From assembly GCA_019635955.1 (NCBI GenBank), contig JAHBYL010000010.1:1-64000 (forward strand): DNA of 64,000 nucleotides. Direction: 5' to 3'. The notes beneath the pieces are model-generated. The model was not told where the DNA came from. It did not search any database and saw nothing but the letters and a program-made list of their open reading frames with translations. Origin of the DNA: Parvibaculum sp. (lineage in GTDB: Bacteria > Pseudomonadota > Alphaproteobacteria > Parvibaculales > Parvibaculaceae). The translations under genes were made by a program, and so were the position numbers. This document shows, in pieces, positions 38,194 to 46,934 of the stretch (its first letter is position 1; each line of letters begins with the position of its first letter).

Positions 38194-39312
38194 TCAGGCG
38201 GGCTCCCTCTCCCGCAGAAGATCACGCAGCGCGGCAGGATCGACGTCGCGCGTGATGAATGCCTCGCCGATGCCGCGGGCGAGGATGAAGGTAAGCTTGC
38301 CGTCCACGACTTTCTTGTCCTGTCCCATCAGCGAGACGAGCGTGTCCGCATCGGGCAGGCCGCCCGGCACGTCGGACAGACGGTTAGGAAGGCCTGCGCG
38401 CTCAAGGTGGCTGCGCACGCGGACCGCATCCTGACGCGGGCAGAGGCCGAGCCGCGCCGAAAGTTCGAAGGCGAGCGCCATGCCGATGGCGACGCCTTCG
38501 CCGTGGACGAGGCGGTCGGAGAAGCCGGTTGCCGCTTCAAGAGCATGGCCAAAGGTGTGGCCGAGATTGAGGAGCGCACGCACGCCGCCCTCGCGTTCAT
38601 CTGCCGCAACGGTTGCGGCCTTCGCCTCGCAGCTCTTCACGATGGCATGAATGCGCGCTTCGATGTCGCCCTCTTTGAGCCTGTCGAGATTGGCTTCCAG
38701 CCAGTCGAAGAAGTCGCGATCGCCGATCAGCCCGTATTTCACGACCTCGGCATAGCCGGCGAGGAATTCCCGCATGGGCAGCGTTTCGAGCGCGTCCGTA
38801 TCGGCGAGCACGAGGCGCGGCTGATGGAAGGCGCCGGCGAGGTTCTTGCCGTGCTTCGTGTTGATGCCGGTCTTGCCGCCGACCGAACTGTCGACCTGCG
38901 AGAGAAGCGTTGTCGGAATCTGCGCGAAGTCGACGCCGCGCCGCAGGATCGAAGCGGCAAAGCCCGTCAGGTCGCCGATCACCCCGCCGCCCAGCGCGAT
39001 CACGAGATCGCCGCGCTCGATGCTCTCGCCGAGCAGCCATTCAGTCACGCGCTCGAGTTCGGCAAAGCTCTTCGTGCCTTCGCCCTGCGGCAGCACCAGC
39101 GCGGAGTGGCGGATGCCCGCCGCATCGAGGCTCTTTTCGAGTGCGGGCAGATGGAGCTTCGCCACGGCGTTATCCGTCACGATGGCGACGCGCTGGCGGC
39201 GCAACAGCGGCTTCAGATGCGTGGCGGCATCGGCGATCAGGCCGCGGCCGACGAAAATGTCGTAGGTGCGGTCGCCGAGATCGACGGTGACCTTGCGGGG
39301 AGCATCAGTCAT
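38194..39312 (-). CDS. aroB: 3-dehydroquinate synthase
   Basis: A 372-residue enzyme converting DAHP to 3-dehydroquinate, the second step of the shikimate pathway. NAD-binding GGGVIGDLTGFAASI, metal and substrate ligands TTLLSQVDSSVGGKTGIN, and NLGHTFGHALE (zinc histidines) are all present. The start overlaps the aroK stop by 8 bp, so translation is coupled. Confidence 0.97.
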   Translation of the reverse strand: MTDAPRKVTVDLGDRTYDIFVGRGLIADAATHLKPLLRRQRVAIVTDNAVAKLHLPALEKSLDAAGIRHSALVLPQGEGTKSFAELERVTEWLLGESIERGDLVIALGGGVIGDLTGFAASILRRGVDFAQIPTTLLSQVDSSVGGKTGINTKHGKNLAGAFHQPRLVLADTDALETLPMREFLAGYAEVVKYGLIGDRDFFDWLEANLDRLKEGDIEARIHAIVKSCEAKAATVAADEREGGVRALLNLGHTFGHALEAATGFSDRLVHGEGVAIGMALAFELSARLGLCPRQDAVRVRSHLERAGLPNRLSDVPGGLPDADTLVSLMGQDKKVVDGKLTFILARGIGEAFITRDVDPAALRDLLREREPA

Positions 39313-39913
39313 TTTTCTGTCCGGCGCGTGCGGCGCGGAACTCCTTCAGCTTGCAGATGATCTCCTCGACGACCGCTTCATGCGGGCCTTCGAGGCTTTC
39401 GATCGTGATGTCCGCTTCCGCGTAGACGGGATAGCGCTCGTCGATCAGTCTCTTCATCGTGGCGCGCGGATCGCCATTCTGGAGAAGCGGGCGGTCGCCG
39501 CGTTTGCCGACGCGCTTCATCAGCGTTTCGAGATCGGCCTTGAGCCAGATCGAGATGCCGCGGGCCGCGATGTTGGCGCGGGTGAGCGGATCCATGTAGG
39601 CCCCGCCGCCTGTTGCGAGAACCTGCGGCCGGCCCGCGAGGAGGCGGGCGATCACCCGCTGCTCGCCTGCGCGGAAGGCGGCTTCGCCGCGCCTTTCGAA
39701 AATCTCCGGGATGGTCTCGCCCGCCGCTTCCTCTATTTCGGCATCGGCATCCACGAATGCAAGGTCGAGGCGTTTGGCCAGGCGCCGGCCCACCGTGGTC
39801 TTGCCGGCGCCCATCAGGCCGACCAGCACGATGGAGCGCTCCTCAAGCGGCACCGGAGAGAGCGTCTCGACCGCTTCTGCGTCCGCAATCATCGTTTCCG
39901 TGTCGCTCCTCAT
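39305..39913 (-). CDS. aroK: shikimate kinase
   Basis: A 202-residue enzyme that phosphorylates shikimate. Walker A GLMGAGKTTVGRRLAKRL, the substrate-binding DADAEIEEAAG, the arginine-containing FRAGEQRVI, and GGGAYMD are present, with the RPLL lid motif later. ATG 39913 gives the usual extra 25-30 residue N-terminus of alphaproteobacterial enzymes; the frame is open upstream to 40030 but lacks homology. It is first in the aroK-aroB-CNNM operon and divergent from the small gene at 40188. Confidence 0.95.
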   Translation of the reverse strand: MRSDTETMIADAEAVETLSPVPLEERSIVLVGLMGAGKTTVGRRLAKRLDLAFVDADAEIEEAAGETIPEIFERRGEAAFRAGEQRVIARLLAGRPQVLATGGGAYMDPLTRANIAARGISIWLKADLETLMKRVGKRGDRPLLQNGDPRATMKRLIDERYPVYAEADITIESLEGPHEAVVEEIICKLKEFRAARAGQKND

Positions 39914-40187
39914 TGGCCCTTCCGGTCCATTGGCCGCTCCGGGGCCGCGCCGGGGCCGTTCTGGCGGTCTTAACCTTGTTGCCCTAGTCTCCGGCCGGAA
40001 CTCCGAGGCAAGACGGCTATGGTAGCCCAATTGTTGCCGGGGTTGCAGTCTTGCCGGGGCTGTAGATAAGGCTTTCGGAGCGCCGCGTCGCGCCCAAATT
40101 TCGCCGCAAGCGGGCCCTAAAGCTCAGACTCTGTTCCGGCGGCATGAACCCGAAGGGTCCCATGAAGGCCCCAGAAGAGGAAATATC

Positions 40188-40331
40188 ATGAGCCGTGCTA
40201 CTGGCTTTCTCGTCATTGCCGCCGTTGTGGTGGCGGTTTTCGCGGGCGGGCTGTTTTATCTGGACCGGGCTGTGGAGCCGCAGGCCGGATCGGTGGAGAA
40301 GGTTCTCCCGAATGACCAGTTTCCGCGCTAA
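40188..40331 (+). CDS. 47-residue single-span membrane peptide
   Basis: A short gene preceded by AGAGGAAATATC. It encodes 47 residues: a basic start (MSRATG), one clear membrane helix (FLVIAAVVVAVFAGGLFYL) and a short polar end (EKVLPNDQFPR) ending in TAA at 40329-40331. The last 20 bp overlap the ATG of the next gene, so the two are probably translationally coupled. No family is recognised. Confidence 0.7.
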   Translation: MSRATGFLVIAAVVVAVFAGGLFYLDRAVEPQAGSVEKVLPNDQFPR

Positions 40332-42258
40332 GCCCGGCAGGCGGTCCCTCGCCGCCGGATTTGCGCTGGCCGCCTTGCTGTCGCCGGTGGCGGCGCCGCT
40401 TTCGGCCCAGGAAACGAATGTCCTGCAAGCGCCGGCCGGTGCGACACCCACGGGCCCCGGCCCGCAGAATCTTGCCGACCCTCAGGCGTCCGGCGCCGAA
40501 GGCCCCCGGCGCATCGTGCCTCCCGGCTATGGCGCCACCTATCCCGGTCCGGCGCCGGCCGCAGGACCGGAAGAGCCGACCCAGTTCTTCCCGAGCGGCA
40601 GCCAGCCCGTCGAACCCAGTGTCCAGACTCTGAGCGCCATTCCAGGCCAGCGCGGCAGCGGCATCGAGATGGGCACCCTCTCGGGCGTCGATGCCTCCAC
40701 CTCGGGGCTCCTCAGCCCGCAACAGGGCGGCTTCGGACCGGATATGTGGCGCGGCGCCTCCCGGGCCGATATCGACAGCTATCTCGCGCGGCTGCCCGTG
40801 CCCGGCGCCTCGCCGGTGATGAACGACCTCGCGCGCCGCCTTCTGTTGACGGGCGCGCAGCCTCCCTCGGGCGGCGGCACCTCGCTTCATGCGATGCGGA
40901 TCGACCGGCTGATTGCCGCGGGCCACACCCAGGCGGCCCTCGAACTCGCCATGGCCGCGGGCAATGAGCGCCCGCCCGCCGTCGCCGCCGGGCTTGCCCG
41001 GGCCGCGCTTGCGCAAGCCGATGAGCGGCTCGCCTGCGAGGCGCTGAAGGACATTCCCCCCGGTCGCGATCCGGCGCATGACGCTATGTCCGCCTTTTCG
41101 GTCAAGCTCAGCACCTATTGCCAGATTGCGGCGGGCAATACGGAGATCGCGAGCCTCACGCTCGATCTCGCGCGCGAAGAAGGCATGGACGATGCGCTTT
41201 TCTACTCGCTGGCAAGCGAGGCGGCGCTCGGCATCGTCCTGCGCGCGCCGGAGCCGAACGGCCTCAGCATCATGAATTACGCCTTCTACAAGCTCGCCAA
41301 ACGCGAGCTTCCGGCAGACGCGGTTGAAATTTCGGAGCCGGCGCTGCTGCCCGCCTTTCTCGACGACGCCTCCATTTCCGACGAGATGAAGGTGGTGGCG
41401 GCGGAGCGCGCCGCTTCATACGGCCTGATCGACGGTCGCTCGCTTGCCGCCTTCTATTCGCGGCCGAGTTTCACGCCCGAGCAGATGGCTGGGCTTCTGA
41501 CTTCCGATATTCCCGAGCCCTCGCCGCTTCGCCGCGCGATGATCTTCCAGGCGATCGGCAATGCGGTGGCGGCGGATGAACGGATGCAGCTTTTCCGGCT
41601 CGCCTTCGCGACGGCGGAATCGGCCGGTCTCTATTATCCGACGATCGAAGCGCTCTATCCCGATCTCGAGGCGCTTGCGCCGTCTGACGCCCTGCGGCCG
41701 ATGGCGCCGGCCGCCGTGCGGGCTTTCATCGCGCTTGGCGAGCGGAACAAGGCGCAGGAGTGGCTTTCGCTGATGTCGTCCGGCGGGCAGATGCTCGGGC
41801 GCGACCTGCGCGAGCTCGAAGGGCTGATGCGCATCGCAAGCGGCTCGCCACAGGCCTTCGATAGTGCGAAAGTATCGGCAGAGATCGCGAGCGATCTGAA
41901 ATCCGGCGTCGCGCAGACACGCGCCTATGCGGCAAGCGAGGCGATGCTGCTCGAGGCGCTCGGGTTCCAGCTCAATTCCGTTGTTTGGGACGCGCTGCTC
42001 GATGCCCGCGGTGCACTTTCGGGCCATGTGCCGCCTGAAGCGTTACTGAATCAGTTGAACGCATCGAGCCAGAAGGGATCCGTCGGCGAGACGGTCATGA
42101 TCGCGCTCGATGTCATGGGGGGGAAGGAAGCAGGCTCCGTGCACCCGCGCGCGGCGGCGCAAGCCGTGTCGAGCCTGAGAACGGTCCGGCTCGAAAGCGA
42201 GGCGCGGCGCCTTGCTCTGGAGGCCCTCATGGCGCGGAGCAGCGCCGGTCGCGGTTGA
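40312..42258 (+). CDS. large exported helical-repeat protein, function unknown
   Basis: A 648-residue protein. Residues 1-33 form a signal peptide (RRSLAAGFALAALLSPVAAPLSAQ). Residues 35-150 are Pro/Gly/Ala-rich, and the rest is a chain of amphipathic helices that resembles TPR or alpha-solenoid repeats (HTQAALELAMAAGNERPPAVAAGLARAAL). I know proteins of this type between aroK and xerD in other alphaproteobacteria but no function. It is 17 bp upstream of xerD. Confidence 0.75.
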   Translation: MTSFRAKPGRRSLAAGFALAALLSPVAAPLSAQETNVLQAPAGATPTGPGPQNLADPQASGAEGPRRIVPPGYGATYPGPAPAAGPEEPTQFFPSGSQPVEPSVQTLSAIPGQRGSGIEMGTLSGVDASTSGLLSPQQGGFGPDMWRGASRADIDSYLARLPVPGASPVMNDLARRLLLTGAQPPSGGGTSLHAMRIDRLIAAGHTQAALELAMAAGNERPPAVAAGLARAALAQADERLACEALKDIPPGRDPAHDAMSAFSVKLSTYCQIAAGNTEIASLTLDLAREEGMDDALFYSLASEAALGIVLRAPEPNGLSIMNYAFYKLAKRELPADAVEISEPALLPAFLDDASISDEMKVVAAERAASYGLIDGRSLAAFYSRPSFTPEQMAGLLTSDIPEPSPLRRAMIFQAIGNAVAADERMQLFRLAFATAESAGLYYPTIEALYPDLEALAPSDALRPMAPAAVRAFIALGERNKAQEWLSLMSSGGQMLGRDLRELEGLMRIASGSPQAFDSAKVSAEIASDLKSGVAQTRAYAASEAMLLEALGFQLNSVVWDALLDARGALSGHVPPEALLNQLNASSQKGSVGETVMIALDVMGGKEAGSVHPRAAAQAVSSLRTVRLESEARRLALEALMARSSAGRG

Positions 42259-42275
42259 GTGAAGAGGTGAGTTGA

Positions 42276-43235
42276 ATGTCGAAAGAGTCACGGTCGCACC
42301 GGCATCACATCGATGCCTTTCTGGAAATGCTCAGTGCCGAGCGCGGCGCGGCGCGCAACACGCTCGATGCCTATGAACGCGACCTGAAGGACTTTGACGG
42401 GTTTCTGACCTCGCGCGGCCGCGCGCTCGATGCGGCGACGACACGCGACATCCGCGACTATCTCGAAGGGCTGACGGACCAGGGCCTCTCCGCCTCGACG
42501 GCGGCGCGGCGGCTCTCTGCCCTTCGTCAGTTTCACGGATTTCTTTTTGCCGAGGGCGTTCGCAAGGACGATCCCTGCGGCTCCATAGAAGGACCGCGCC
42601 GCGCACGGCCCCTGCCCAAGACATTGTCGGTGGAAGAGGTCGACGCGCTTCTTGCTGCCGCCCAGCGCGCCGAAGACGGACGCACGCAGGAAGAGGCTGT
42701 GCTCGCCTACAAGCGCGCGCGGCTTGTCTGCCTCATGGAAGTTCTCTATGCGACGGGCCTTCGCGTCTCCGAACTTGTCGGCCTGCCGCTGACGGCGGTG
42801 CGCGGCGAGGAGCGTTTCCTTGCCGTGAGCGGCAAGGGCGGGCGCGAGCGCCTCGTGCCGCTGTCCGAAACGGCGCGGGCGGCGATCGACGCCTATCTGC
42901 CGCTCAGGACCATGCGGCTCGGCGATCATGTATCGCCATGGCTATTCCCCTCACGCGGACGGCAGGGCCATTTGACGCGGCACCGTTTCGCGCAATTGCT
43001 GAAGGATCTCGCGATCTCCGCCGGGCTCGATCCGACGCGGGTGTCGCCGCACACGCTGCGGCACGCCTTTGCAAGCCATCTTCTCGCGAACGGTGCCGAT
43101 CTTCGCGCCGTGCAGCAGATGCTCGGCCATGCCGACATTTCCACGACGCAGATCTATACGCATGTGCTGGACGAGCGGTTGAAGGATCTCGTGCAGACGC
43201 ATCACCCGCTTGCCAAGAAGGGCAAGGCGTCCTGA
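42276..43235 (+). CDS. xerD: site-specific tyrosine recombinase XerD
   Basis: A 319-residue recombinase. The N-terminal SAM-like domain covers about residues 10-100. The catalytic residues are Arg in ATGLRVSELVGL, Lys in VSGKGGRERLVPL, HxxR in HTLRHAFASHLL, His in MLGHADISTTQIYTH and the nucleophilic Tyr in that last motif. It resolves chromosome dimers at dif with XerC. It lies after the large exported protein rather than in a mobile element, so it is the housekeeping enzyme. Confidence 0.93.
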   Translation: MSKESRSHRHHIDAFLEMLSAERGAARNTLDAYERDLKDFDGFLTSRGRALDAATTRDIRDYLEGLTDQGLSASTAARRLSALRQFHGFLFAEGVRKDDPCGSIEGPRRARPLPKTLSVEEVDALLAAAQRAEDGRTQEEAVLAYKRARLVCLMEVLYATGLRVSELVGLPLTAVRGEERFLAVSGKGGRERLVPLSETARAAIDAYLPLRTMRLGDHVSPWLFPSRGRQGHLTRHRFAQLLKDLAISAGLDPTRVSPHTLRHAFASHLLANGADLRAVQQMLGHADISTTQIYTHVLDERLKDLVQTHHPLAKKGKAS

Positions 43236-43239
43236 ACCG

Positions 43240-44136
43240 CTAGAGTTGCACGCGCGTCAGCTTGTCCGGATTGCGCATGGCATAGATCGTCGTGATGCAC
43301 CCGCCGTCCACGGCGAAGGTCACGACCGTTTCGAGCTTTTCATCCACCAGCAGAAGAAGCCCCGGCTCGCCGTTCACAAGCGCCGGGCGCAGGGTCATCA
43401 AGCCCTTCGCCTTCCTTGCGACGCCGAGAAGGAAACGGCTCACATTCTCAGAGCCGTAGAGCGGGTTGAGGGCGGCGATCACCTTGCCGCCACCGTCTGA
43501 ATAGAACACGACATCCTCGCTCATGCATTCGATCACGGCCTGCGGATTGGCGGCGGCAATGGCGCTGCCGAGCGCCGTGGCAAGCCGGCGGTGTTCACGG
43601 GCGTCCGCATTGAAACGGGGATGGGCGTCGCGTACGCGCTTGCGCGCCCGGCTCACCGTCTGGCGGCAGGCGGCTTCCGATTTGCCGAGCAGGGCGGCAA
43701 GCTCGCCATAGCCATAGTCGAACGTCTCGTGCAGCAGAAAGGCCGCGCGCTCTTCCGGTGAAAGCCGTTCGAGCATGTGCAGCAGCGCGATCGAGATATC
43801 GTCGGCAAGGGCCACGCGATCCTCCGGAGAAGCGTCCGGCGCATCCGCGAGTTCGACGATCGGTTCGGGCAGCCAGGGGCCGACATATATCTCGCGCCGG
43901 GCGCGAGCGCTTCTGAGCTGGTCGATACCGAGCCGCGCAACCGTCGTGACGAGCCAGGCTTCGAGATTGCGGATGCCCGCCCGATCCGTGTTCTGCCAAC
44001 GCAGCCAGGCTTCCTGCACCACATCCTCGGCATCGGCGACGGAACCGAGAATGCGATAGGCGACCTTGAAGGCGCGCGCGCGATGTTGTTCGAACGCCTC
44101 CTCGCCGAATGCCTGGTCTGTGTCGTTCTTGTTCAT
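43240..44136 (-). CDS. ECF41-type sigma factor with SnoaL-like C-terminal domain
   Basis: A 298-residue protein. Sigma region 2 (RAFKVAYRILGSVADAEDVVQEAWLRW) and region 4 (YGELAALLGKSEAACRQTVSRARKRV) are joined by a linker carrying WLPEP. Residues about 175-298 are a SnoaL-like domain with the class motifs DGGGKV and NPDKL. In ECF41 factors this C-terminal domain, not an anti-sigma protein, controls activity. ATG 44136 overlaps the stop of the CMD gene (ATGA). It is the last gene of a three-gene operon. Confidence 0.92.
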   Translation of the reverse strand: MNKNDTDQAFGEEAFEQHRARAFKVAYRILGSVADAEDVVQEAWLRWQNTDRAGIRNLEAWLVTTVARLGIDQLRSARARREIYVGPWLPEPIVELADAPDASPEDRVALADDISIALLHMLERLSPEERAAFLLHETFDYGYGELAALLGKSEAACRQTVSRARKRVRDAHPRFNADAREHRRLATALGSAIAAANPQAVIECMSEDVVFYSDGGGKVIAALNPLYGSENVSRFLLGVARKAKGLMTLRPALVNGEPGLLLLVDEKLETVVTFAVDGGCITTIYAMRNPDKLTRVQL

Positions 44137-44681
44137 GCCGCTTCCCTCGGGCGCGCTTCGGACGTCACGCCGCCGATCACCACGCGCTGGCAGGTCTGAG
44201 CATAGCCCATGGCGCGCTTCAGGGTGGGATAGGAGCGGGTATTGGCGACGGCGAAGGCAATCTCGGCGAGACCGGCCTTGCCCCAGCGCCGCTCGACCTC
44301 GGGGCGCAGGCCTTCCGCCTGAATGTCCCGGGTCGCAACCGCATAGGCGAATTCATAGGCAAGGCGATTGTCGTCATTGAGGTCTTCGACGGCGCCTGTT
44401 GCGGCTGCGCGAATGACCTCGGGCGCGACGCCGGCCTTCAGCGACAGGTTCACGGCGATCTGGACGCAGGGACCGCAATCTTCCGCGCGGACAGCGGCGA
44501 GGCCCGCGACGCTGTAGACCTCGAGCGGCAGCGCCTCCGAATAGTGGTAGAGCGAGGAGGCAATCGCGAAGCGCCAGAAGACGCCGGGCGAGCCAGCGTG
44601 AATGTCGCGCATATAGTCTGCGCTCTGGCCGGTCATCCTTTCCTGAAAGGCGATGAGGCGGCGGGCAATGAATCCGAACAT
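44133..44681 (-). CDS. carboxymuconolactone decarboxylase/AhpD-like protein
   Basis: A 182-residue helical protein with redox motif CGPC (in VRAEDCGPCVQIAVNLSLKAGV), typical of the AhpD/CMD superfamily. Such proteins are the customary partner (the C of the COE set) of ECF41 sigma factors. The motif suggests a peroxidase-like or disulphide-exchange activity, though no substrate is known. ATG 44681 has AGAAAGGAGA upstream. It follows the membrane protein gene by 24 bp and overlaps the sigma gene. Confidence 0.88.
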   Translation of the reverse strand: MFGFIARRLIAFQERMTGQSADYMRDIHAGSPGVFWRFAIASSLYHYSEALPLEVYSVAGLAAVRAEDCGPCVQIAVNLSLKAGVAPEVIRAAATGAVEDLNDDNRLAYEFAYAVATRDIQAEGLRPEVERRWGKAGLAEIAFAVANTRSYPTLKRAMGYAQTCQRVVIGGVTSEARPREAA

Positions 44682-44705
44682 GGTGATCTCCTTTCTTTCT
44701 TCAGC

Positions 44706-45119
44706 TCAGTGGGTTTTCGGGGCGCACCACCAGGCGAGCGCGGCCGCGATCACGGGCGGCGCGAACACGCCGGGGAGGTCGATCAACAGGTGAGAAAGCG
44801 GAAGCCGCGCCGCGGCTATGTCCCAGACATGCAGGAGGGCATGGAGGGTGAGATAGAGCGTCACGGCGCCGAGCAGCGGCAGGGCGGCGGAAGGCCAGCG
44901 GATTGCCCCGAGGCTGAGAAGCCCCAGCATCAGATAGGCGCAGCCGATATCGCGCACGAAATGCGGGTTGTAGGGGCCCGTATTGGGGACGCCGGCTACG
45001 CTCGCATACCAGCCTGCGGGATCGGCAAGCATCCAGAGTCCGTTGCCGAGCCAGATTACGGCGAATAGGCCAAGGGCGGCCGTCTTGAGAGGCGGGTGGC
45101 GAAGGGCGCTCGGGGGCAT
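44706..45119 (-). CDS. small integral membrane protein of the ECF41 operon
   Basis: A 137-residue protein with about four membrane helices (AALGLFAVIWLGNGLWML, IGCAYLMLGLLSLGAIRW, LPLLGAVTLYLTLHALLHVWDI, FAPPVIAAALAWWC). It is not recognised further; a DoxX-like relation is possible. ATG 45119 has AAGGAG seven bases upstream. It is the first gene of the operon, just behind the ECF41 promoter, so it is probably a regulated target. Confidence 0.7.
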   Translation of the reverse strand: MPPSALRHPPLKTAALGLFAVIWLGNGLWMLADPAGWYASVAGVPNTGPYNPHFVRDIGCAYLMLGLLSLGAIRWPSAALPLLGAVTLYLTLHALLHVWDIAAARLPLSHLLIDLPGVFAPPVIAAALAWWCAPKTH

Positions 45120-45154
45120 CAAGGGCTCCTTGGGTTGTGGCTTTCCTCCCCGAA

Positions 45155-45181
45155 GACGAGGCAGGGGGCCTGTTTGTGACA
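45155..45181 (-). promoter_or_regulatory. ECF41-type promoter TGTCACA-N16-CGTC
   Basis: Reading the minus strand, TGTCACA (45181-45175) is followed by exactly 16 bases and CGTC (45158-45155), which is the published ECF41 consensus as I recall it. It lies 36 bp upstream of the membrane protein ATG and so would drive all three genes, including the sigma factor itself. Confidence 0.85.
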
Positions 45182-45354
45182 GGCCGGGGCCGCGCTGCGG
45201 GAAGCGCAGGAATCCGCCGATTCCTCATATGCAACGGCAGGTTGACAAGGGCGCGGGGGCGGGCCAGTGTGCCGCGCACTTGCATATGAGGGGGCCCCTC
45301 GAGGCCCATGGCCGGTTCCGCCCGTGGCGGTCCGCGGGGAGTATCCGGGACGCA

Positions 45355-46314
45355 ATGCATACCTATCTCGACTTCGAGAAGCCGATAGCCGAACTGGAAG
45401 GCAAGGTGCAGGAGCTCCGGCTCCTCGCCCAGGACGATCCGTCGGTCAGCATCGGCGACGAGGTTGCCAAGCTGGAGCTCAAGGCGGCCCAGCTCCTTCA
45501 GGACACCTACAGCTCGCTTACGCCCTGGCAGAAGGTTCAGGTGGCGCGGCATCCGGCGCGGCCGCATTTCCTCGATTACGTCGAGAGGCTGGTCGAGGAT
45601 TTCACACCGCTGGCCGGCGACCGCGTGTTCGGCGAGGACGCGGCGATCGTCGGTGGCATCGGCCGGTTCCGCGGCCGCTCGGCCATCTTCATCGGCCATG
45701 AAAAGGGCTCGGACACGAAGGGCCGCATCAAGCACAATTTCGGCATGGCGAAGCCCGAGGGCTATCGCAAGGCGATCCGCCTCATGGACATGGCGGAACG
45801 CTTCCAGATTCCGGTGGTGACGCTTGTCGATACGTCGGGCGCCTATCCGGGCATGGAAAGCGAGGAGCGCAGCGTCGCCGAGGCGATCGCGCGGTCGACG
45901 GATCGCTGCCTCTCGCTCGGCGTGCCTCTCGTCTCGGTCGTGATCGGTGAAGGCGGCTCGGGCGGCGCGGTGGCGCTGGCCTGCGGCAACCGCGTGCTGA
46001 TGCTCGAGCATTCGATCTACAGCGTGATCTCGCCCGAAGGAGCGTCGTCCATCCTGTGGCGGAGTTCCGACAAGGCCAAGGATGCGGCGACGGCCATGAA
46101 GATTACCGCGCAGAACCTGCACGAGCTCGGTGTGATCGATCGTGTATTGCCGGAGCCCGTGGGCGGCGCCCATCGCGAACGGAACCAGATGATCAAGGAA
46201 GCGGGCGACGCCGTGGCCGAAGAGCTCAAGGGGCTCGAAAAGCTCGATGCCGACTCGCTCCGCCGCACCCGCCGCGAGAAATTTCTCGCCATGGGACGTC
46301 TCGGGTTGTCCTGA
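45355..46314 (+). CDS. accA: acetyl-CoA carboxylase carboxyltransferase subunit alpha
   Basis: A 319-residue protein that with AccD transfers the carboxyl group from biotin to acetyl-CoA, the committed step of fatty-acid synthesis. It opens with MHTYLDFEKPIAELEGKV, then GRFRGRSAIFIGHEKG, TLVDTSGAYPGMESEERSVAEAIAR, and the oxyanion-hole stretch IGEGGSGGAVAL. The ATG at 45355 starts the conserved region. It is divergent from the ECF41 operon and is a single-gene unit. Confidence 0.97.
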   Translation: MHTYLDFEKPIAELEGKVQELRLLAQDDPSVSIGDEVAKLELKAAQLLQDTYSSLTPWQKVQVARHPARPHFLDYVERLVEDFTPLAGDRVFGEDAAIVGGIGRFRGRSAIFIGHEKGSDTKGRIKHNFGMAKPEGYRKAIRLMDMAERFQIPVVTLVDTSGAYPGMESEERSVAEAIARSTDRCLSLGVPLVSVVIGEGGSGGAVALACGNRVLMLEHSIYSVISPEGASSILWRSSDKAKDAATAMKITAQNLHELGVIDRVLPEPVGGAHRERNQMIKEAGDAVAEELKGLEKLDADSLRRTRREKFLAMGRLGLS

Positions 46315-46403
46315 TCCTGCGACGCGCGCGATTCACTTGCCGTTAAGCATGATTGCCTAGAACTTAGCCTGTCGTTCCGGTTCTCACCGCGCCAGGACAG
46401 GTC

Positions 46404-46934
46404 ATGCTTGCCGAGCCAGATGTGTTGCAGACTGCAGGTGCCCGAACATTCTTCGGTTACTGGGACAGTCTGCCGAAGCGGGACTTCGTTCCCGACCGGG
46501 GCGATTTCAGCCCGGGCCGCATTGCCGCGTTGATGCCGGCAGTGACCATTCTCGAAGTTGTCTCGGACGATCTCATCCTGCAGCGTCTCACCGGTACGGC
46601 GGTTTGCCGCGCGCTCGGCTTCGACCCGACCGGCAGCAATACGCTCGATCTCATGCAGCCGCAGATCCGGCCCGATTATCTCAACTTGATCAGGCATCAG
46701 ATTTCGACGCCTTGCGGCCGATGGAATCTCATTCGCAGCCGCCGCGAGAATCTCATCGAGCGCGTGGAAGTGCTGACGCTGCCCATGCGCCATTCCCCAT
46801 CCGGACGCTGGATGATCATTTCCTATTTCGGCACGCTGGAATCTCTCGTCTACGATCCGGGCCCTTACGAAATTCTCGGTTACGAGAATACGAGCTGGAT
46901 CGATATCGGCGCGGGCGTTCCCGCCCGCATCTGA
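46404..46934 (+). CDS. PAS_5-type single-domain protein
   Basis: A 176-residue protein of the same family as 271-756. It has FFGYWDSLPKRDFVPDRGDFSPGRIAALMPAVTILEV, ILQRLTGTAVCRALGFDPTGSN and, near the end, MPMRHSPSGRWMIISYFGT in the places where the other copy has LPHIALVDVL and VVPLSSD. No output domain is fused. Its ligand and role are unknown. Its stop directly abuts the stop codon of the convergent SLC13-type gene. Confidence 0.75.
   Translation: MLAEPDVLQTAGARTFFGYWDSLPKRDFVPDRGDFSPGRIAALMPAVTILEVVSDDLILQRLTGTAVCRALGFDPTGSNTLDLMQPQIRPDYLNLIRHQISTPCGRWNLIRSRRENLIERVEVLTLPMRHSPSGRWMIISYFGTLESLVYDPGPYEILGYENTSWIDIGAGVPARI

Noticed and set aside
42276-43235. XerD as the integrase of a mobile element
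   Set aside because: It has XerD-type length and motifs, is in the conserved aroK-xerD-accA neighbourhood, and no cargo or terminal repeats are present.
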